The notes beneath the pieces were generated by a model. That model ran no database searches. It was not told the DNA's origin and saw only the letters and a program-made list of their open reading frames with translations. This document shows positions 1 to 10,208 of a stretch of DNA of 64,000 nt, one piece after another (positions within the stretch are counted from its first letter, which is position 1; the number at the start of each line of letters is the position of its first letter). Both the position numbers and the translations under genes were made by a program. Origin of the DNA: Polynucleobacter meluiroseus (lineage in GTDB: Bacteria; Pseudomonadota; Gammaproteobacteria; Burkholderiales; Burkholderiaceae); assembly GCA_945878885.1 (NCBI GenBank), contig CAMCUP010000002.1, positions 53,149-117,148 of the forward strand. The letters are read 5' to 3'.

Positions 1-56
1 TAAAACCATTACCGCTGGCTAGATCGGTAATTTAGTAAAGCCTTGAATTCTAACCT

Positions 57-86
57 AAAAAAAGGCCCAGGACTAGGTCCTGGGCT
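57..86 (-). terminator. rho-independent terminator of the candidate small RNA
   Basis: Read on the minus strand, a perfect 9-bp GC-rich stem (65-73 paired with 77-85, loop of three bases) is followed by one C and seven T residues (63-57). This is a textbook intrinsic terminator. It could also serve read-through from rnpB upstream. Confidence 0.85.
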
Positions 87-166
87 GAAATCCACCTTTG
101 TTTGGGTGGAGGAGACACTGGGTGCCACGGTAATCCCCCTTTAATTACAAGGAAAAACTTAGCAAT
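57..166 (-). ncRNA. candidate small RNA next to rnpB
   Basis: No protein is encoded in positions 1-335; this part has the layout of a short transcript of about 110 nt. A sigma70-like promoter (173-201) points into it on the minus strand and a strong intrinsic terminator (57-86) closes it. Between them is a second perfect hairpin, a 6-bp stem (91-96 with 105-110) around an 8-base loop. Just upstream in the RNA is a C-rich run, CUCCUCC (114-108), complementary to a Shine-Dalgarno sequence and partly inside that stem. It does not match 6S, SRP or tmRNA signatures as I know them. The 5' end is estimated from the -10 box. The flanking 202-335 is AT-rich with nothing I recognise; 8-31 holds a 7-bp inverted repeat with a 10-base loop. 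Confidence 0.5.
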
Positions 167-172
167 GGAATC

Positions 173-201
173 ATTCTATCTGGCGATTTGGTGCAATGCA
201 A
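173..201 (-). promoter_or_regulatory. sigma70-type promoter for the candidate small RNA
   Basis: On the minus strand, TTGCAT (201-196) and TAGAAT (178-173) are separated by 17 bases, close to the -35 and -10 consensus with ideal spacing. Transcription would begin near 166. It lies 135 bases downstream of the rnpB 3' end, so the small RNA need not depend on rnpB transcription. Confidence 0.55.
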
Positions 202-335
202 GAATTATTTGGGTTTACCCTAGTCTTATAGAAGAAGCTAATTTCATTTATCTTTCCATAATAATATAAGTGATTGTTTTATTTGATTTTTATATAAAGT
301 GAATACTTACTAACTAATTTATAAGGCGAGAAAGT

Positions 336-644
336 GCAGAGTCAATCGATAAGCCGGATTCTGTCGCCTAGACTTTCATCTAGGGGCAATCATTCCTCTA
401 GGCCGGCAGTTACCTGACGGCTCAAGCTCCCTACCCGCAGACTCAGCGGGACGCCTCATCGCCTGCTTACTTGGGATTGCTCCAGGTGGAGGTTACCGCG
501 TTTCACCGTAACTAAATACGCTCGTCTCTGTGGCCCTATTCCGCACGTCGCCGTGGATGGCTGTTAGCCAACACCTTTCCCTATGGAGTCCGGACTTTCC
601 TCCCCCTCTTTAAAAGAGGCGGCGATTGCCTAATTGACTCTGCG
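336..644 (-). ncRNA. rnpB: RNase P RNA (type A)
   Basis: Catalytic RNA of ribonuclease P, which removes the 5' leader from pre-tRNAs. The minus strand carries the conserved bacterial layout. The 5' and 3' ends pair as helix P1 (633-643 with 336-346, both containing the AGAGTCAAT/ATTGACTCT pair). The 3' end has the conserved stretch giving GAATCCGGCTTAT, and the 5' half has the GGAAAGTCCGGACTCC element characteristic of the P4 region. The ends are set by the limits of P1, so they are good to a few bases. A protein-coding gene, pyrC, ends 77 bases upstream on the same strand. Confidence 0.95.
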
Positions 645-720
645 CTTGAAGTCTAACGCAGTCGCCAGAATTTAGTTTAAAAATGAGATTGAAAATTTAA
701 TTTGGTACGCATACCAGGGG

Positions 721-1782
721 TTATGTGATCGACCACGCAATGATTTCACCTGCCCGCAGTGGCACGATGGTGGTGTCACCCAAAGGCAGTTCAATTGGCA
801 CTTGCTGAGCTTGCTTTTGTAAGTGGATGATTTCAGTATTTCTAGGCAGGCCGTAAAAATCAGCGCCATAAAAACTGGCAAATGCTTCAAGCCGATCAAT
901 TCGCCCAACCGATTCAAAGGCTTCAGCATACAAACCTAGTGCATTAAAAGCACTAAAACATCCAGCACAACCGCAAGCATTTTCTTTTAAGCCCTTTGGA
1001 TGAGGCGCGCTATCAGTACCTAAAAAGAAACGGGTATTTCCACTAGTGGCTGCCTCAAGTAATGCTAAGCGATGTTCTTCACGTTTTAAAACTGGCAAAC
1101 AATAATGATGGGGACGAATACCTCCAGCAAAAATGGCGTTGCGATTCATCAATAAATGTTGGGGGGTGATAGTGGCGCCCATGGTATTTTTATTCGCCGT
1201 ATGTGCATCGCGCACATATTGAGCAGCCTGCATCGTAGTAATGTGCTCAAAGACAATGCGCAATTCAGGAAAATCACGGCGCAATGGTTCAAGAGTGCGG
1301 TCAATGAAAACCGCCTCCCGATCAAACACATCAACAGCTGGGTCGGTCGTTTCACCGTGAATTAATAAAGGTAAATTCGCTTTTTGCATGGCCTCAAGAA
1401 CAGCACTACAATGTTTTATATTACTCACCCCAGAATCACTATTGGTAGTCGCGCCAGCAGGGTATAGCTTAATACCTACAATACCAGCATCTTTCGCCTT
1501 TTGAACTTCTGACCCAGGTGTATTATCAGTAAGATATAAGGTCATTAGCGGCGTAAATTGTGCGGGCGCTAGTTGCTTTAATTGCAACTCGATGCGTCTC
1601 CGATAGGCTTGGGCAAGCGCTACAGTCGTAATTGGCGGCAGTAAATTAGGCATGATCACCGCTCGCGCAAATTGTTTTACAGTATGCGATAAAACATCTT
1701 TTAAAACTGCTCCGTCGCGAATATGCAAATGCCAATCATCTGGTTTCACCATAGTGAGTGAGCTTAGCGAATTTGGTGGCAT
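721..1782 (-). CDS. pyrC: dihydroorotase
   Basis: Zinc amidohydrolase that cyclises N-carbamoyl-aspartate to dihydroorotate in cytoplasmic pyrimidine synthesis. The 353-residue product is the class II (E. coli-type) length. The metal-binding HLH motif is at residues 18-20 within DDWHLHIRDG. The carboxylated lysine is near 105 in IKLYPAGAT. Later come the HGE segment, the FEH histidine region and the GTDSAPH motif with the catalytic aspartate near 255. The start gives the usual short lead before the HLH motif. It begins 4 bases after the glycerate kinase stop, so the two are probably cotranscribed; no functional link is evident. Confidence 0.96.
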   Translation of the reverse strand: MPPNSLSSLTMVKPDDWHLHIRDGAVLKDVLSHTVKQFARAVIMPNLLPPITTVALAQAYRRRIELQLKQLAPAQFTPLMTLYLTDNTPGSEVQKAKDAGIVGIKLYPAGATTNSDSGVSNIKHCSAVLEAMQKANLPLLIHGETTDPAVDVFDREAVFIDRTLEPLRRDFPELRIVFEHITTMQAAQYVRDAHTANKNTMGATITPQHLLMNRNAIFAGGIRPHHYCLPVLKREEHRLALLEAATSGNTRFFLGTDSAPHPKGLKENACGCAGCFSAFNALGLYAEAFESVGRIDRLEAFASFYGADFYGLPRNTEIIHLQKQAQQVPIELPLGDTTIVPLRAGEIIAWSIT

Positions 1783-1786
1783 AACC

Positions 1787-3121
1787 TTAATTTTTCTCTA
1801 ACAAAATAATCCGGAAATCATTGACATTGGTGAGTGTAGGACCAGTATCTACTAAAGCATTCAGTTCTGCAAAAAAACCATAACAATCGTGCTTCATTAA
1901 AAATGCAGTGGGATTCAAATTACGCTCTTTCGCAAGCTTACGCACCGCGGGCGTAAACCAAGCGCCAGCATTCGATTCACTTCCATCAATACCGTCGGTA
2001 TCTGCCGCTAAAGCAGAGATATTGAGTAAATCGCTGGTTGCCGCAAAGAGGGCGAGGAGAAATTCACTGCAACGACCGCCACGACCTTTCACCTCAGCCG
2101 GAATAGTGACAGTACATTCACCACCAGAAATAAGTGCTACGGGTAACTTGGCCCATTGTTGATGATAAATAATTTCACGTGCAATAGCCGCGTGAACCAA
2201 AGCTACATCGTGCGCTTCGCCAGTAATGGTATCTCCTAAAATAATCGGGGTGTAGCCTTGACTTGCCACAAAGTTGGCGGCAGCTTGTAGGCTTTGGCGC
2301 GCAGTTGCAATTACATGATTACGTACTTGCGCCCCAGCTAAATCAGCTTCTTTTAAAGTTTCAGGTATTTTGCCGTCGCGACCCTTTTGTAAATGCTGCA
2401 GAACACTTGCCGGTAAATTGCTAGCATTTAAATTATATTTAGCCAAAATAGCTAAGGCATTTTCATAGCTAGAGTAATCGGCTGCACAGGGTCCGCTAGC
2501 AATATCGGCAGGATGGTCGCCAGTAACATCGGAAATTAATAAAGCCTCTACCCGCGCACTACGCGCCATCGCACTACGCGCCAAGTTTCCGCCCAAAATA
2601 GCCGAAAGATGTTTGCGCACAATATTCATCTCTTCGATGGGAGCACCACTCCGTAACAAGGCTTCGGTGGTTTGGCGCATATCTACCATGCTGATGCCAG
2701 TTTGGGGCAAGGTTAGTAGGCTTGAGCCCCCGCCAGAAACCAGCACGATGAGGGTTTCGCCCGCCTGAAGCCCCTGTACTCGCTGTAGAATTTCACTTGC
2801 GCCATCCATACCCGCTTGATCAGGCACTGGATGGCCTGCTTCAACAATACGAATCGCTTGGGTTGGCGCGCCATGACCGTAACGCGTTAAAACTAGTCCC
2901 TCAAGCTTGGCCTGAGGCCAGTTGGCCACAGCGTAGAGCTCTAAGGCGCTTGCCATGGCAGCACTAGCTTTACCAGCGCCTACCACTAAGCAACGGCCTT
3001 GTGGCTCAGTACCGTCAGGGAAAATCCGTTTTAAACAATCGGCCATGATATGACGCGGTTCTGCAAGCTGTAAAGCGGCCGCAAAGGCTTGCTGCAAAAT
3101 CACTTGAGAATTAGCGCTCAT
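1787..3121 (-). CDS. glycerate 2-kinase / MOFRL family protein
   Basis: Family of glycerate 2-kinases (GckA; some members are named TtuD, hydroxypyruvate reductase) that phosphorylate D-glycerate to 2-phosphoglycerate and feed C2/C3 acids into lower glycolysis. The 444-residue protein has the N-terminal DUF4147 domain, with a glycine-rich VVGAGKASAAMA segment near residue 50 and VLVSGGGSSLL near 130. The C-terminal MOFRL domain contains ADTDGIDGSE near 395. It is of family length and ATG-started. It sits in a minus-strand run with pyrC downstream and an ABC exporter upstream. Kinase rather than reductase is the better-supported role for this fold, but the substrate is inferred from the family. 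Confidence 0.88.
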   Translation of the reverse strand: MSANSQVILQQAFAAALQLAEPRHIMADCLKRIFPDGTEPQGRCLVVGAGKASAAMASALELYAVANWPQAKLEGLVLTRYGHGAPTQAIRIVEAGHPVPDQAGMDGASEILQRVQGLQAGETLIVLVSGGGSSLLTLPQTGISMVDMRQTTEALLRSGAPIEEMNIVRKHLSAILGGNLARSAMARSARVEALLISDVTGDHPADIASGPCAADYSSYENALAILAKYNLNASNLPASVLQHLQKGRDGKIPETLKEADLAGAQVRNHVIATARQSLQAAANFVASQGYTPIILGDTITGEAHDVALVHAAIAREIIYHQQWAKLPVALISGGECTVTIPAEVKGRGGRCSEFLLALFAATSDLLNISALAADTDGIDGSESNAGAWFTPAVRKLAKERNLNPTAFLMKHDCYGFFAELNALVDTGPTLTNVNDFRIILLEKN

Positions 3122-3158
3122 CAGCCAATTCTAAACAATGGCTCGCATGCGTGCTACG

Positions 3159-5006
3159 CTAAGCATTTTGCACGGCATTTTCACTACGCTCTTGCATTTG
3201 CCACATTTCAGCATATTTGCCATTAAGATCAACCAATTCAAGGTGAGTACCGCGCTCAATAATAAGGCCGTGCTCCATCACTAAAATTTGATCGGCATGC
3301 ACGATAGTCGATAAACGATGCGCAATAATTAAAGTTGTACGATTGCGAGCCAAGCCTAACATCTCTTCTTGTAGGGCCCGCTCGGTTTTAGAATCAAGCG
3401 CGGACGTAGCTTCGTCAAATAGCAGCATGGCTGGCTGCTTGAGTAAAGTGCGCGCAATGGCAACGCGTTGTTTTTCGCCACCCGATAACTTTAAGCCACG
3501 CTCGCCTACCTGGGTTTCAAAACCATCAGGCAAGCGCTCAATTAAACTATCAATTTGAGCAGCACGAGCAGCGTCACGTACCTCTGTAATACTCGCATCC
3601 GGTCTTCCATAGGCAATGTTGTAGGCAATAGTGTCATTAAATAAGACTGTATCTTGAGGCACGATACCAATGGCCTTTCGTAAACTCGTTTGCTGCACTG
3701 CTTGAATATTTTGACCATCAATCAGAATTTTGCCAGCCTGTACATCATAGAAACGAAATAACAACCGTGCTATAGTGCTTTTACCGGCGCCACTTTGGCC
3801 GACAATTGCCGTGATGGTGCCCGCGGGAATCGTAAAGCTCACATCATGCAAAATTTCTCGGCGTGCTTCATAGCTAAATGAAACGTGCTCAAATTGTACT
3901 TCTGGCCCAGTAGCATAGTTACTAATTACCAGCGGTTTAGCACCAGGAATATCGGCAATTTCTTTTTCGGTGTCTAACAAAGAAAACATTCGATCCATAT
4001 CGGTGAGAGCTTGTTTTATTTCACGATAGATAACGCCCAAGAAATTCAGTGGAATGTATAACTGAATCATCAGAGTATTTACTAAAACTAGATCACCTAA
4101 AGTCATCGTGCCATCGATAACACCTAATGTCGCGCGCCACAAAATAAGTACTAAGCCAACTCCAATAATGCTTTGTTGACCTAAATTGAGTAAGGCTAGT
4201 GATTTTTGTGATTGAATTGCAGCAGTTTGATAGCGTAATAAATTTTCATCGTAACGCCGTGCCTCAAATTGTTCATTACCAAAATATTTAACGGTTTCAA
4301 AATTAAGAAGAGAATCAATGGCTTTCTGATTGGCGCGCGAATCCATTTTATTCATGGTGCGCCGAAATTGGGTACGCCATTCGGTGACCAAAATAGTAAA
4401 ACTAATATATAAAAAAAGTGCTGCTAAAGTTATCGCCGCAAACCAATAGTTGTAGCTATAAGCAAAATAGCCTAGTACCAAAGCAAACTCAATGAGAGTT
4501 GGTAAAATGCTATACAGCGAATAAGAAATTAATGATTGAATACCACGGGTACCCCGTTCAATATCGCGGCTAACGCCGCCCGTTTGTCTAGCTAAGTGAA
4601 AGCTCAGTGCTAGACCATGTAAGTGCTCAAAAACTTGCAGCGCTACTTTACGTACCGCATTTTGAGTCACCCGAGCGAATAATCCTTCTCTTAACTCATT
4701 AAATAAGGCTGCCGAAAATCTCAATAGGCCATAAGCAATAATTAGTGCGAGGGGGACGGCTAATAACGCTTGAGGTGTGCTAATTTTGATATTGAGCGTG
4801 TCAATTAAACTCTTCATTAAAATGGGAATGCCCAAGTTAGCAAATTTAGCTGCAACCATACAGAGTAAAGCCAAGATAACGCGGGTCTTATGCTCTAAAA
4901 GATAAGGTAATAAATCCCGGATGGCGCGCCAATCACTGCGCTTTGTGCTGGAACCCTTTGCTATGACTGGGGGTGTATCCCCGTGATGGTGGGATGCTGG
5001 TCTCAT
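3159..5006 (-). CDS. Atm1/HMT1-type ABC exporter, fused permease and ATPase
   Basis: Half-transporter that should act as a homodimer in the inner membrane. The first 330 or so residues form a six-helix ABC transmembrane domain; the rest is the ATPase. Visible motifs are Walker A GQSGAGKS near 402, signature [13 protein letters not shown] near 502, Walker [13 protein letters not shown] just after it and an H-loop histidine in IIAHRLST. The [13 protein letters not shown] opening and overall length (615) resemble bacterial homologs of mitochondrial Atm1, which export glutathione-linked compounds and affect metal tolerance. The family assignment is inferred; the substrate is unknown. The N-terminus has a short histidine cluster (HHH at 6-8). 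It follows nudB by 9 bases. Confidence 0.85.
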   Translation of the reverse strand: MRPASHHHGDTPPVIAKGSSTKRSDWRAIRDLLPYLLEHKTRVILALLCMVAAKFANLGIPILMKSLIDTLNIKISTPQALLAVPLALIIAYGLLRFSAALFNELREGLFARVTQNAVRKVALQVFEHLHGLALSFHLARQTGGVSRDIERGTRGIQSLISYSLYSILPTLIEFALVLGYFAYSYNYWFAAITLAALFLYISFTILVTEWRTQFRRTMNKMDSRANQKAIDSLLNFETVKYFGNEQFEARRYDENLLRYQTAAIQSQKSLALLNLGQQSIIGVGLVLILWRATLGVIDGTMTLGDLVLVNTLMIQLYIPLNFLGVIYREIKQALTDMDRMFSLLDTEKEIADIPGAKPLVISNYATGPEVQFEHVSFSYEARREILHDVSFTIPAGTITAIVGQSGAGKSTIARLLFRFYDVQAGKILIDGQNIQAVQQTSLRKAIGIVPQDTVLFNDTIAYNIAYGRPDASITEVRDAARAAQIDSLIERLPDGFETQVGERGLKLSGGEKQRVAIARTLLKQPAMLLFDEATSALDSKTERALQEEMLGLARNRTTLIIAHRLSTIVHADQILVMEHGLIIERGTHLELVDLNGKYAEMWQMQERSENAVQNA

Positions 5007-5015
5007 CCGTTTATC

Positions 5016-5468
5016 TTAACCACAATTAGCCGGCTTAAATAAGGTCTCAATGGCCAACCGATTGCTCTCTGAAAAACATTTAGACGCAGCTAATTTGGGC
5101 GGCAACCATTCATAAGCAATGTGCTCACGAGGCGCCAGAGTAATTTTGCAAGCTGCGGGGACCAAAAGCGAAAACCAATGCTCGGTATTTTTTGTGACTC
5201 CAGCCGCGTAACGATGGCGCCATTGTGGATAAATTTCATATTCAACCTGGTGATGCATATCTTGTAATGCCGTCGGGTCTAACGCTGCCACTTGAATTCC
5301 TGTCTCTTCAAACACTTCTCGTTCAGCAGCTACTCTAGGTGCTTCGTGAAGACTATCAAGGCTACCAGTAACCGATTGCCAAAATGCCTTACGATCGGCG
5401 CGCTCAATCAGTAAAACTTTGCCACCGGTATTGTAAATAACTATTAATACTGAAATTGGTATTTTCAA
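5016..5468 (-). CDS. nudB: Nudix hydrolase, dihydroneopterin triphosphate diphosphatase
   Basis: Hydrolyses dihydroneopterin triphosphate to the monophosphate, an early folate-pathway step, and can act on other nucleoside triphosphates. The 150-residue protein is a single Nudix domain. The complete Nudix box runs from G35 to about I58, with the REVFEETG core carrying the metal-binding glutamates. The position directly after aspS (one base between the aspS stop and this start) is the arrangement known for nudB in many beta- and gammaproteobacteria, which supports the name. Some annotations call this ortholog dATP pyrophosphohydrolase. Confidence 0.88.
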   Translation of the reverse strand: MKIPISVLIVIYNTGGKVLLIERADRKAFWQSVTGSLDSLHEAPRVAAEREVFEETGIQVAALDPTALQDMHHQVEYEIYPQWRHRYAAGVTKNTEHWFSLLVPAACKITLAPREHIAYEWLPPKLAASKCFSESNRLAIETLFKPANCG

Positions 5469-5469
5469 A

Positions 5470-7269
5470 TTAACCCGCTGGGCTTACCTGACGTAAGCGA
5501 ATATGTAATTCCCGTAATTGACGTTCATCGACAGTGCTAGGCGCCTGAGTAAGCAAGCATTGGGCGCGTTGAGTTTTCGGGAAAGCAATAACATCACGAA
5601 TCGATTCAGCGCCTGTCATCATCGTGACAATCCGATCGAGACCGAAGGCAATACCACCATGCGGAGGTGCGCCGTACTGAAGGGCATCGAGTAAAAAGCC
5701 AAACTTAGACTGCGCCTCTTCAGGGTCAATTTTTAAAGCCCGAAAAACTTGACTTTGTACTGCCTCTTGATGAATACGGACTGAGCCACCCCCAATTTCA
5801 CTGCCATTTAAAACCATATCGTAGGCTTTGGCTAAGCATTGGCCGGGATTACTATCTAAAAGTTGTAGGTGCTCATCTTTAGGGCTAGTAAATGGGTGAT
5901 GACAAGCAACCCACCGAGCATCGCCTTCATCGTAGTCAAACATGGGAAAGTCAACTACCCAGAGTGGTTTCCATCCCTCAGTAAATAAACCGTGCTCTTT
6001 ACCCCAAGAAGAGTGCCCAATTCGCAAACGCAAATTGCCAATCGCATCATTTACAATTTTGGCTTTATCGGCGCCAAAGAAAATGATGTCGCCATCTTGT
6101 GCCTTGGTGCGAATTAAAATTTCGTTAATTGCTGCATCGTGTAAATTTTTTACAATCGGCGACTGTAAGCCATTACGGCCTTCCGCACGTGAGTTCACTT
6201 TAATCCACGCTAAACCCTTGGCGCCATAAATTGTCACAAACTGGGTGTAATCATCAATTTCGCTACGACTTATTTGCGCTCCACCTGGCACACATAAAGC
6301 GACGACTCGACCATCTGCTTGGTTGGCAGCACTCGAAAATACCTTGAAATCGACGTCTTTCATGACATCGGTCAGCTCGGTAAACTCCATCGCAATTCGT
6401 AAATCAGGCTTATCTGAACCATAACGAGCCATGCCCACAGCGTAAGGCATGACGGGAAATGGCTTGGGTAGCTCGACTTGCATGACAGTTTTGAAAATAT
6501 GATGAATCATTTTTTCAAATAAATCTCGGATTTCTAATTCATTTAAGAACGCAGTTTCGCAATCAATCTGGGTAAATTCGGGCTGACGATCGGCGCGTAA
6601 ATCTTCATCACGAAAACATTTGGTAATTTGATAATAGCGATCAAAACCTGCCACCATGAGCAATTGTTTAAATAACTGCGGAGATTGCGGTAGCGCAAAA
6701 AATTGCCCCTCATGAACCCGTGACGGCACCAAATAATCGCGAGCACCTTCCGGTGTGCTCTTAGTTAGCATGGGAGTTTCAATATCGATAAAGCCAGCAG
6801 CGTCGAGATAACGCCGGGTTTCCATTGCAACTTGGTAACGTAAACGCAAATTCTTTTGCATTTGCGGACGACGTAAATCTAAAACACGGTGGGTTAAGCG
6901 TGTAGTTTCAGAAAGATTGTCATCATCAAGTAAAAATGGTGGAGTTACTGATGCATTCAAAATAACTAATTGGTGACAAAGCACTTCGACCTTGCCGCTG
7001 ACTAAATCGTTATTTTCAGTGCCGGCTGGCCGCGCTCGTACTTTACCAATAATTTGAATACAAAACTCATTGCGTACTTGTTCAGCAAGCTTAAACATCT
7101 CTGGACGATCGGGATCACAGACCACCTGTACAAAACCCTTATGATCACGTAAGTCAATAAAAATTACTCCGCCGTGGTCGCGGCGGCGATTAACCCAGCC
7201 AGCCAAAGTAACTTCTTGGCCAATGAGCGTATCTGTAACCTGTCCGCAGGTGTGGCTTCGCATCGACAT
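5470..7269 (-). CDS. aspS: aspartyl-tRNA synthetase, probably non-discriminating
   Basis: Class II synthetase of 599 residues. It has an N-terminal OB-fold anticodon-binding domain ([11 protein letters not shown] near 24-34), a catalytic core with motif 2 [14 protein letters not shown], the bacterial GAD insert, and motif 3 GLDR near the C-terminus. Histidine 32 follows RRRD, where E. coli AspRS has leucine 30, and a glycine lies about 51 residues later where E. coli has lysine. From memory these are the residues of non-discriminating AspRS (Pseudomonas type), which also charges tRNA-Asn and works with GatCAB. The ATG at 7269 has an AGGA sequence about 7 bases upstream. It is first in a tight unit with nudB. 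Confidence 0.96.
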   Translation of the reverse strand: MSMRSHTCGQVTDTLIGQEVTLAGWVNRRRDHGGVIFIDLRDHKGFVQVVCDPDRPEMFKLAEQVRNEFCIQIIGKVRARPAGTENNDLVSGKVEVLCHQLVILNASVTPPFLLDDDNLSETTRLTHRVLDLRRPQMQKNLRLRYQVAMETRRYLDAAGFIDIETPMLTKSTPEGARDYLVPSRVHEGQFFALPQSPQLFKQLLMVAGFDRYYQITKCFRDEDLRADRQPEFTQIDCETAFLNELEIRDLFEKMIHHIFKTVMQVELPKPFPVMPYAVGMARYGSDKPDLRIAMEFTELTDVMKDVDFKVFSSAANQADGRVVALCVPGGAQISRSEIDDYTQFVTIYGAKGLAWIKVNSRAEGRNGLQSPIVKNLHDAAINEILIRTKAQDGDIIFFGADKAKIVNDAIGNLRLRIGHSSWGKEHGLFTEGWKPLWVVDFPMFDYDEGDARWVACHHPFTSPKDEHLQLLDSNPGQCLAKAYDMVLNGSEIGGGSVRIHQEAVQSQVFRALKIDPEEAQSKFGFLLDALQYGAPPHGGIAFGLDRIVTMMTGAESIRDVIAFPKTQRAQCLLTQAPSTVDERQLRELHIRLRQVSPAG

Positions 7270-7278
7270 TCTTATTTC

Positions 7279-7941
7279 CTATACTTCAGAAGTGTTTGAA
7301 AGTTGCGTAGGGCGCACGCCACTGGCAGTTGATAGAGGGGCTACGGTACCCATTGACACAATATATTTGAGTGCTTCTTCAACATTCATATCTAATTCAA
7401 TTACCTCGCTACGTGGAACAATCATAAAAAATCCTGAAGTTGGATTTGGCGTAGTGGGCAAAAATACGTTGACATAATCTCCAACTAATTTATGTTGAAT
7501 ATCTGCTGTGGGGACGCCTATTTGGAACGCAACTGCCCACGAATTAGCGTGGGGATAACGGATTAAAAGTGCCTTACGAAATGCTTGTCCGCTGCCTGAA
7601 AATAAAGTTGATGAAACTTGCTTCACACTGGGATAAATTGATCGCACAATGGGAATACGGGTCATCTGTTTATCCCAAAACCGCACCCACCATTGGCCAG
7701 CGAAATTAATAGCAAGTAGGCCAGTGGCGATAATGACCATGACCACAATGACTACACCTACACCTGGAAGGGCGCGGAAGTGTTCGAGGTCGGCGGTAAA
7801 TTGGCGTGGAAAAACTGCAATGATGACGTGCATGACAGAGCCAAAAACGCTATCGAGCAGACTCAAGCCCCAGGTGATTACCCAAACGGTAACCGCAATC
7901 GGCACCCACACCAATATTCCAGCTATAAAGTATTTTTTCAT
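7279..7941 (-). CDS. DUF502 family inner-membrane protein
   Basis: Conserved membrane protein of unknown biochemical function, 220 residues. Two hydrophobic segments are clear, about residues 5-28 (ILVWVPIAVTVWVITWGL) and 60-85 (VIVVMVIIATGLLAINFAG). A soluble region with the family's RIPIVRSIYPSVKQV stretch near 110 follows. The gene is 9 bases upstream of aspS on the same strand, the usual Burkholderiales arrangement. I recall an FmdB zinc-ribbon gene between this gene and ubiB in relatives; the 54-base gap here has no room for it. No function should be inferred from the neighbours. Confidence 0.85.
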   Translation of the reverse strand: MKKYFIAGILVWVPIAVTVWVITWGLSLLDSVFGSVMHVIIAVFPRQFTADLEHFRALPGVGVVIVVMVIIATGLLAINFAGQWWVRFWDKQMTRIPIVRSIYPSVKQVSSTLFSGSGQAFRKALLIRYPHANSWAVAFQIGVPTADIQHKLVGDYVNVFLPTTPNPTSGFFMIVPRSEVIELDMNVEEALKYIVSMGTVAPLSTASGVRPTQLSNTSEV

Positions 7942-7995
7942 CTAATTAATCTGCCTAACTGCTTATTTTAACGTTTTGAGCTAGGAAGCGGAAAT

Positions 7996-9573
7996 TTAAC
8001 GTAGGTGTAAGGTAATTAGGAAGGCGCCGACAAGGAATCCGCCTAAGAAAAGCAATGCACTAGCGAGCAAGCGACGGGTACGCCGCTCTTCATCTAACAC
8101 GGTTCTCAGGACCGCAAGCTCAGTACTCCGATCATGTTGATTTCGCTGAGTAAGGCTTTCAGCCAATAGGCGCGGTAGGGAAGGCAATAGTTTTGCCCAA
8201 TTAGGCGCCTCTTCTTTAAGGCCTTCGATCAAGCCGCGCCAACCCAGTTGTTGGCTCACCCATTTTTCTAAAATCGGTTTAGCCGTTTTCCATAAATCAA
8301 GGTCTGGATCAAGTTGCCGACCTAAACCCTCAACATTTAAAAGTGTTTTTTGTAAAAGTGTTAATTGGGGCTGAATTTCGACTTTAAAGCGCCGTGAGGT
8401 TTGGAATAAACGCATCAAGACAATACCTAAAGAAATATCTTTAAGGGGACGATCAAAATAGGGTTCGCAAACAGCGCGAACGGCGCCCTCTAAATCTTCA
8501 ATTCGGGTGTCGCTTGGCACCCAGCCCGATTCAACATGAAGTTCTGCTACTCGACGGTAATCACGATTAAAGAAGGCTAAAAAGTTTTGCGCTAAATAAT
8601 TTTTATCAAACGCACTTAAGGTGCCCACAATGCCAAAATCAAGTGATATATAACGCCCAAATGTATCTGGCTCAAGACTAATCAAAATATTGCCAGGATG
8701 CATGTCTGCATGGAAAAAGCCGTGCTGAAAGACTTGCGTAAAAAATATTTCGACGCCATCGACAGCTAATTTTTTAAAATCAACCCCTGCGGCGCGTAAC
8801 TCATCCATTCGGCCAATTGAAATTCCATGCATGCGTTCCATCACAATCACATTGGTATGGCACAGATCCCAGATCATTTCGGGAATCATTAACTTATCGG
8901 AATTTGCAAAGTAGCGGCGCAACTGACTAGCATTCGCAGCTTCACGCATCAAGTCAAGTTCATCGTGCAAATAGGTATCAAATTCGGCAACCACTTCGCG
9001 CGGTTTTAAGCGGCGACCGTCTTCAGAAGATCGCTCCACAATCTTAGCGAGATCGTACATTAAAGCAATATCACCCTCGATAATCGGTAATATTTCTGGG
9101 CGTAAGACCTTGATTGCAACTAAATAGTTGCTCCATTCAGGATGCTGCTCCGTGCCCCGCAACACACCATAGTGAACCTGAGCCACTGATGCACTAGCCA
9201 CAGGAGTAGCGTCAAAGCTACTAAATACATCCTCAATTGGGCAGCCTAAAGCTAGCTCAATAATGGCACGAGACTTTACATTAGAAAATGGAGGAACCTG
9301 ATCTTGTAATTTTGCCAACTCATCAGCAATATCTTCTGGCAAAAGATCGCGGCGGGTTGAGAGTACCTGTCCAAATTTCACAAAAATTGGGCCAAGTGCT
9401 TCGAGGGTTAAACGTATGCGAATGCCTCTTGGCAAAGAATTGGGCGAGAACCAACATAAAACACTTAATAAAGAGCGGCGTACGCCTGGCTTAAGGCTGT
9501 CGCGTAAGAGCGGTAATAAGCCAAAACGCCAAGCTGTGAAAAAAATTTTACTTAAACGGATGATGCGGCTCAC
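7996..9573 (-). CDS. ubiB: UbiB atypical kinase/ATPase of ubiquinone synthesis
   Basis: Member of the UbiB/ADCK/COQ8 protein-kinase-like family. It is needed for the later steps of ubiquinone synthesis, probably as an ATPase that helps extract or organise lipid intermediates. The 525-residue protein has the diagnostic KxGQ motif (KFGQ, residues 66-69), an ASASVAQVH segment, the HADMHPGN catalytic-loop equivalent and the SLDFGIVG metal-binding motif. Two hydrophobic C-terminal segments anchor it to the inner membrane. It lies 3 bases downstream of ubiJ, and with ubiE further up the strand forms a ubiquinone block. Confidence 0.95.
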   Translation of the reverse strand: MSRIIRLSKIFFTAWRFGLLPLLRDSLKPGVRRSLLSVLCWFSPNSLPRGIRIRLTLEALGPIFVKFGQVLSTRRDLLPEDIADELAKLQDQVPPFSNVKSRAIIELALGCPIEDVFSSFDATPVASASVAQVHYGVLRGTEQHPEWSNYLVAIKVLRPEILPIIEGDIALMYDLAKIVERSSEDGRRLKPREVVAEFDTYLHDELDLMREAANASQLRRYFANSDKLMIPEMIWDLCHTNVIVMERMHGISIGRMDELRAAGVDFKKLAVDGVEIFFTQVFQHGFFHADMHPGNILISLEPDTFGRYISLDFGIVGTLSAFDKNYLAQNFLAFFNRDYRRVAELHVESGWVPSDTRIEDLEGAVRAVCEPYFDRPLKDISLGIVLMRLFQTSRRFKVEIQPQLTLLQKTLLNVEGLGRQLDPDLDLWKTAKPILEKWVSQQLGWRGLIEGLKEEAPNWAKLLPSLPRLLAESLTQRNQHDRSTELAVLRTVLDEERRTRRLLASALLFLGGFLVGAFLITLHLR

Positions 9574-9576
9574 TAT

Positions 9577-10206
9577 TTACACAGCCCCTTGCTGTAAACG
9601 TGCAATACGTTTTTCTAGGCGCTCGAGCGCATCACGAGTTTCATTTACAGCAGCTTTATGCTGGATAAAATCATCTTGCTTAAGTAATACTTGCTTTTCT
9701 TCACTTAAATACTCAACCACATTTCCGAGTAGATCACGTCGTGCCGCTTGACCAGCGGCATGCAAGCGTTTGCCTTGCTTCACTAGAAAATGGGCAGGGG
9801 CATCACCAATGAAACGGGCTAAATCTTCTTCATACTCCCAGCGCAATTGGCCCGCTAGCCGCCCTATTAACTGTGCTAAGTCTGCATCACCAGTAATTTT
9901 TACGGCTTTAAAGGCTTTTTCACGCATTTCGCCTTGGCTCGCCAGCATCTCCGCCAACTCATTTAGAGCAATACTTAAAGTCAAATGAACATCGTCCAGA
10001 GTATCGATCGACTCGAGCGCCTGTAAGTATCCCTCGGCATCAATCATGAATCCCACTTGCGTCACCGGTAAGCACAGCTTAATTCGCTTACCGGCATGGC
10101 AGATTAATTCAGCACGGGCCCAAGACTCTTTCTCCAGCAAATGATTGATGGCCCTAGAAAGTGCTTTTGCGGTCCAGACTGAGGGTAGAAAAAACTGCTT
10201 ACCCAT
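9577..10206 (-). CDS. ubiJ: UbiJ, SCP2-domain accessory factor of ubiquinone synthesis
   Basis: UbiJ is thought to bind hydrophobic intermediates for the soluble Ubi complex. The 209-residue product has an N-terminal SCP2-like lipid-binding region (AKALSRAINHLLEKE onward) and a charged C-terminal coiled-coil tail (ETRDALERLEKRIARLQ). The open frame reaches further upstream, but I place the start at the ATG at 10206. That avoids a long overlap with the Tim44-like gene, which ends at 10209, and leaves a start adjoining that stop. Placement between ubiE and ubiB is the classic position for ubiJ; sequence similarity within this family is low, so context carries weight. Confidence 0.8.
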   Translation of the reverse strand: MGKQFFLPSVWTAKALSRAINHLLEKESWARAELICHAGKRIKLCLPVTQVGFMIDAEGYLQALESIDTLDDVHLTLSIALNELAEMLASQGEMREKAFKAVKITGDADLAQLIGRLAGQLRWEYEEDLARFIGDAPAHFLVKQGKRLHAAGQAARRDLLGNVVEYLSEEKQVLLKQDDFIQHKAAVNETRDALERLEKRIARLQQGAV

Positions 10207-10208
10207 CC

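Noticed and set aside
57..166. 6S RNA, SRP RNA or tmRNA identity of the small RNA
   Set aside because: Length and lack of the conserved SRP loop, the 6S bubble and the tmRNA alanine end argue against each.
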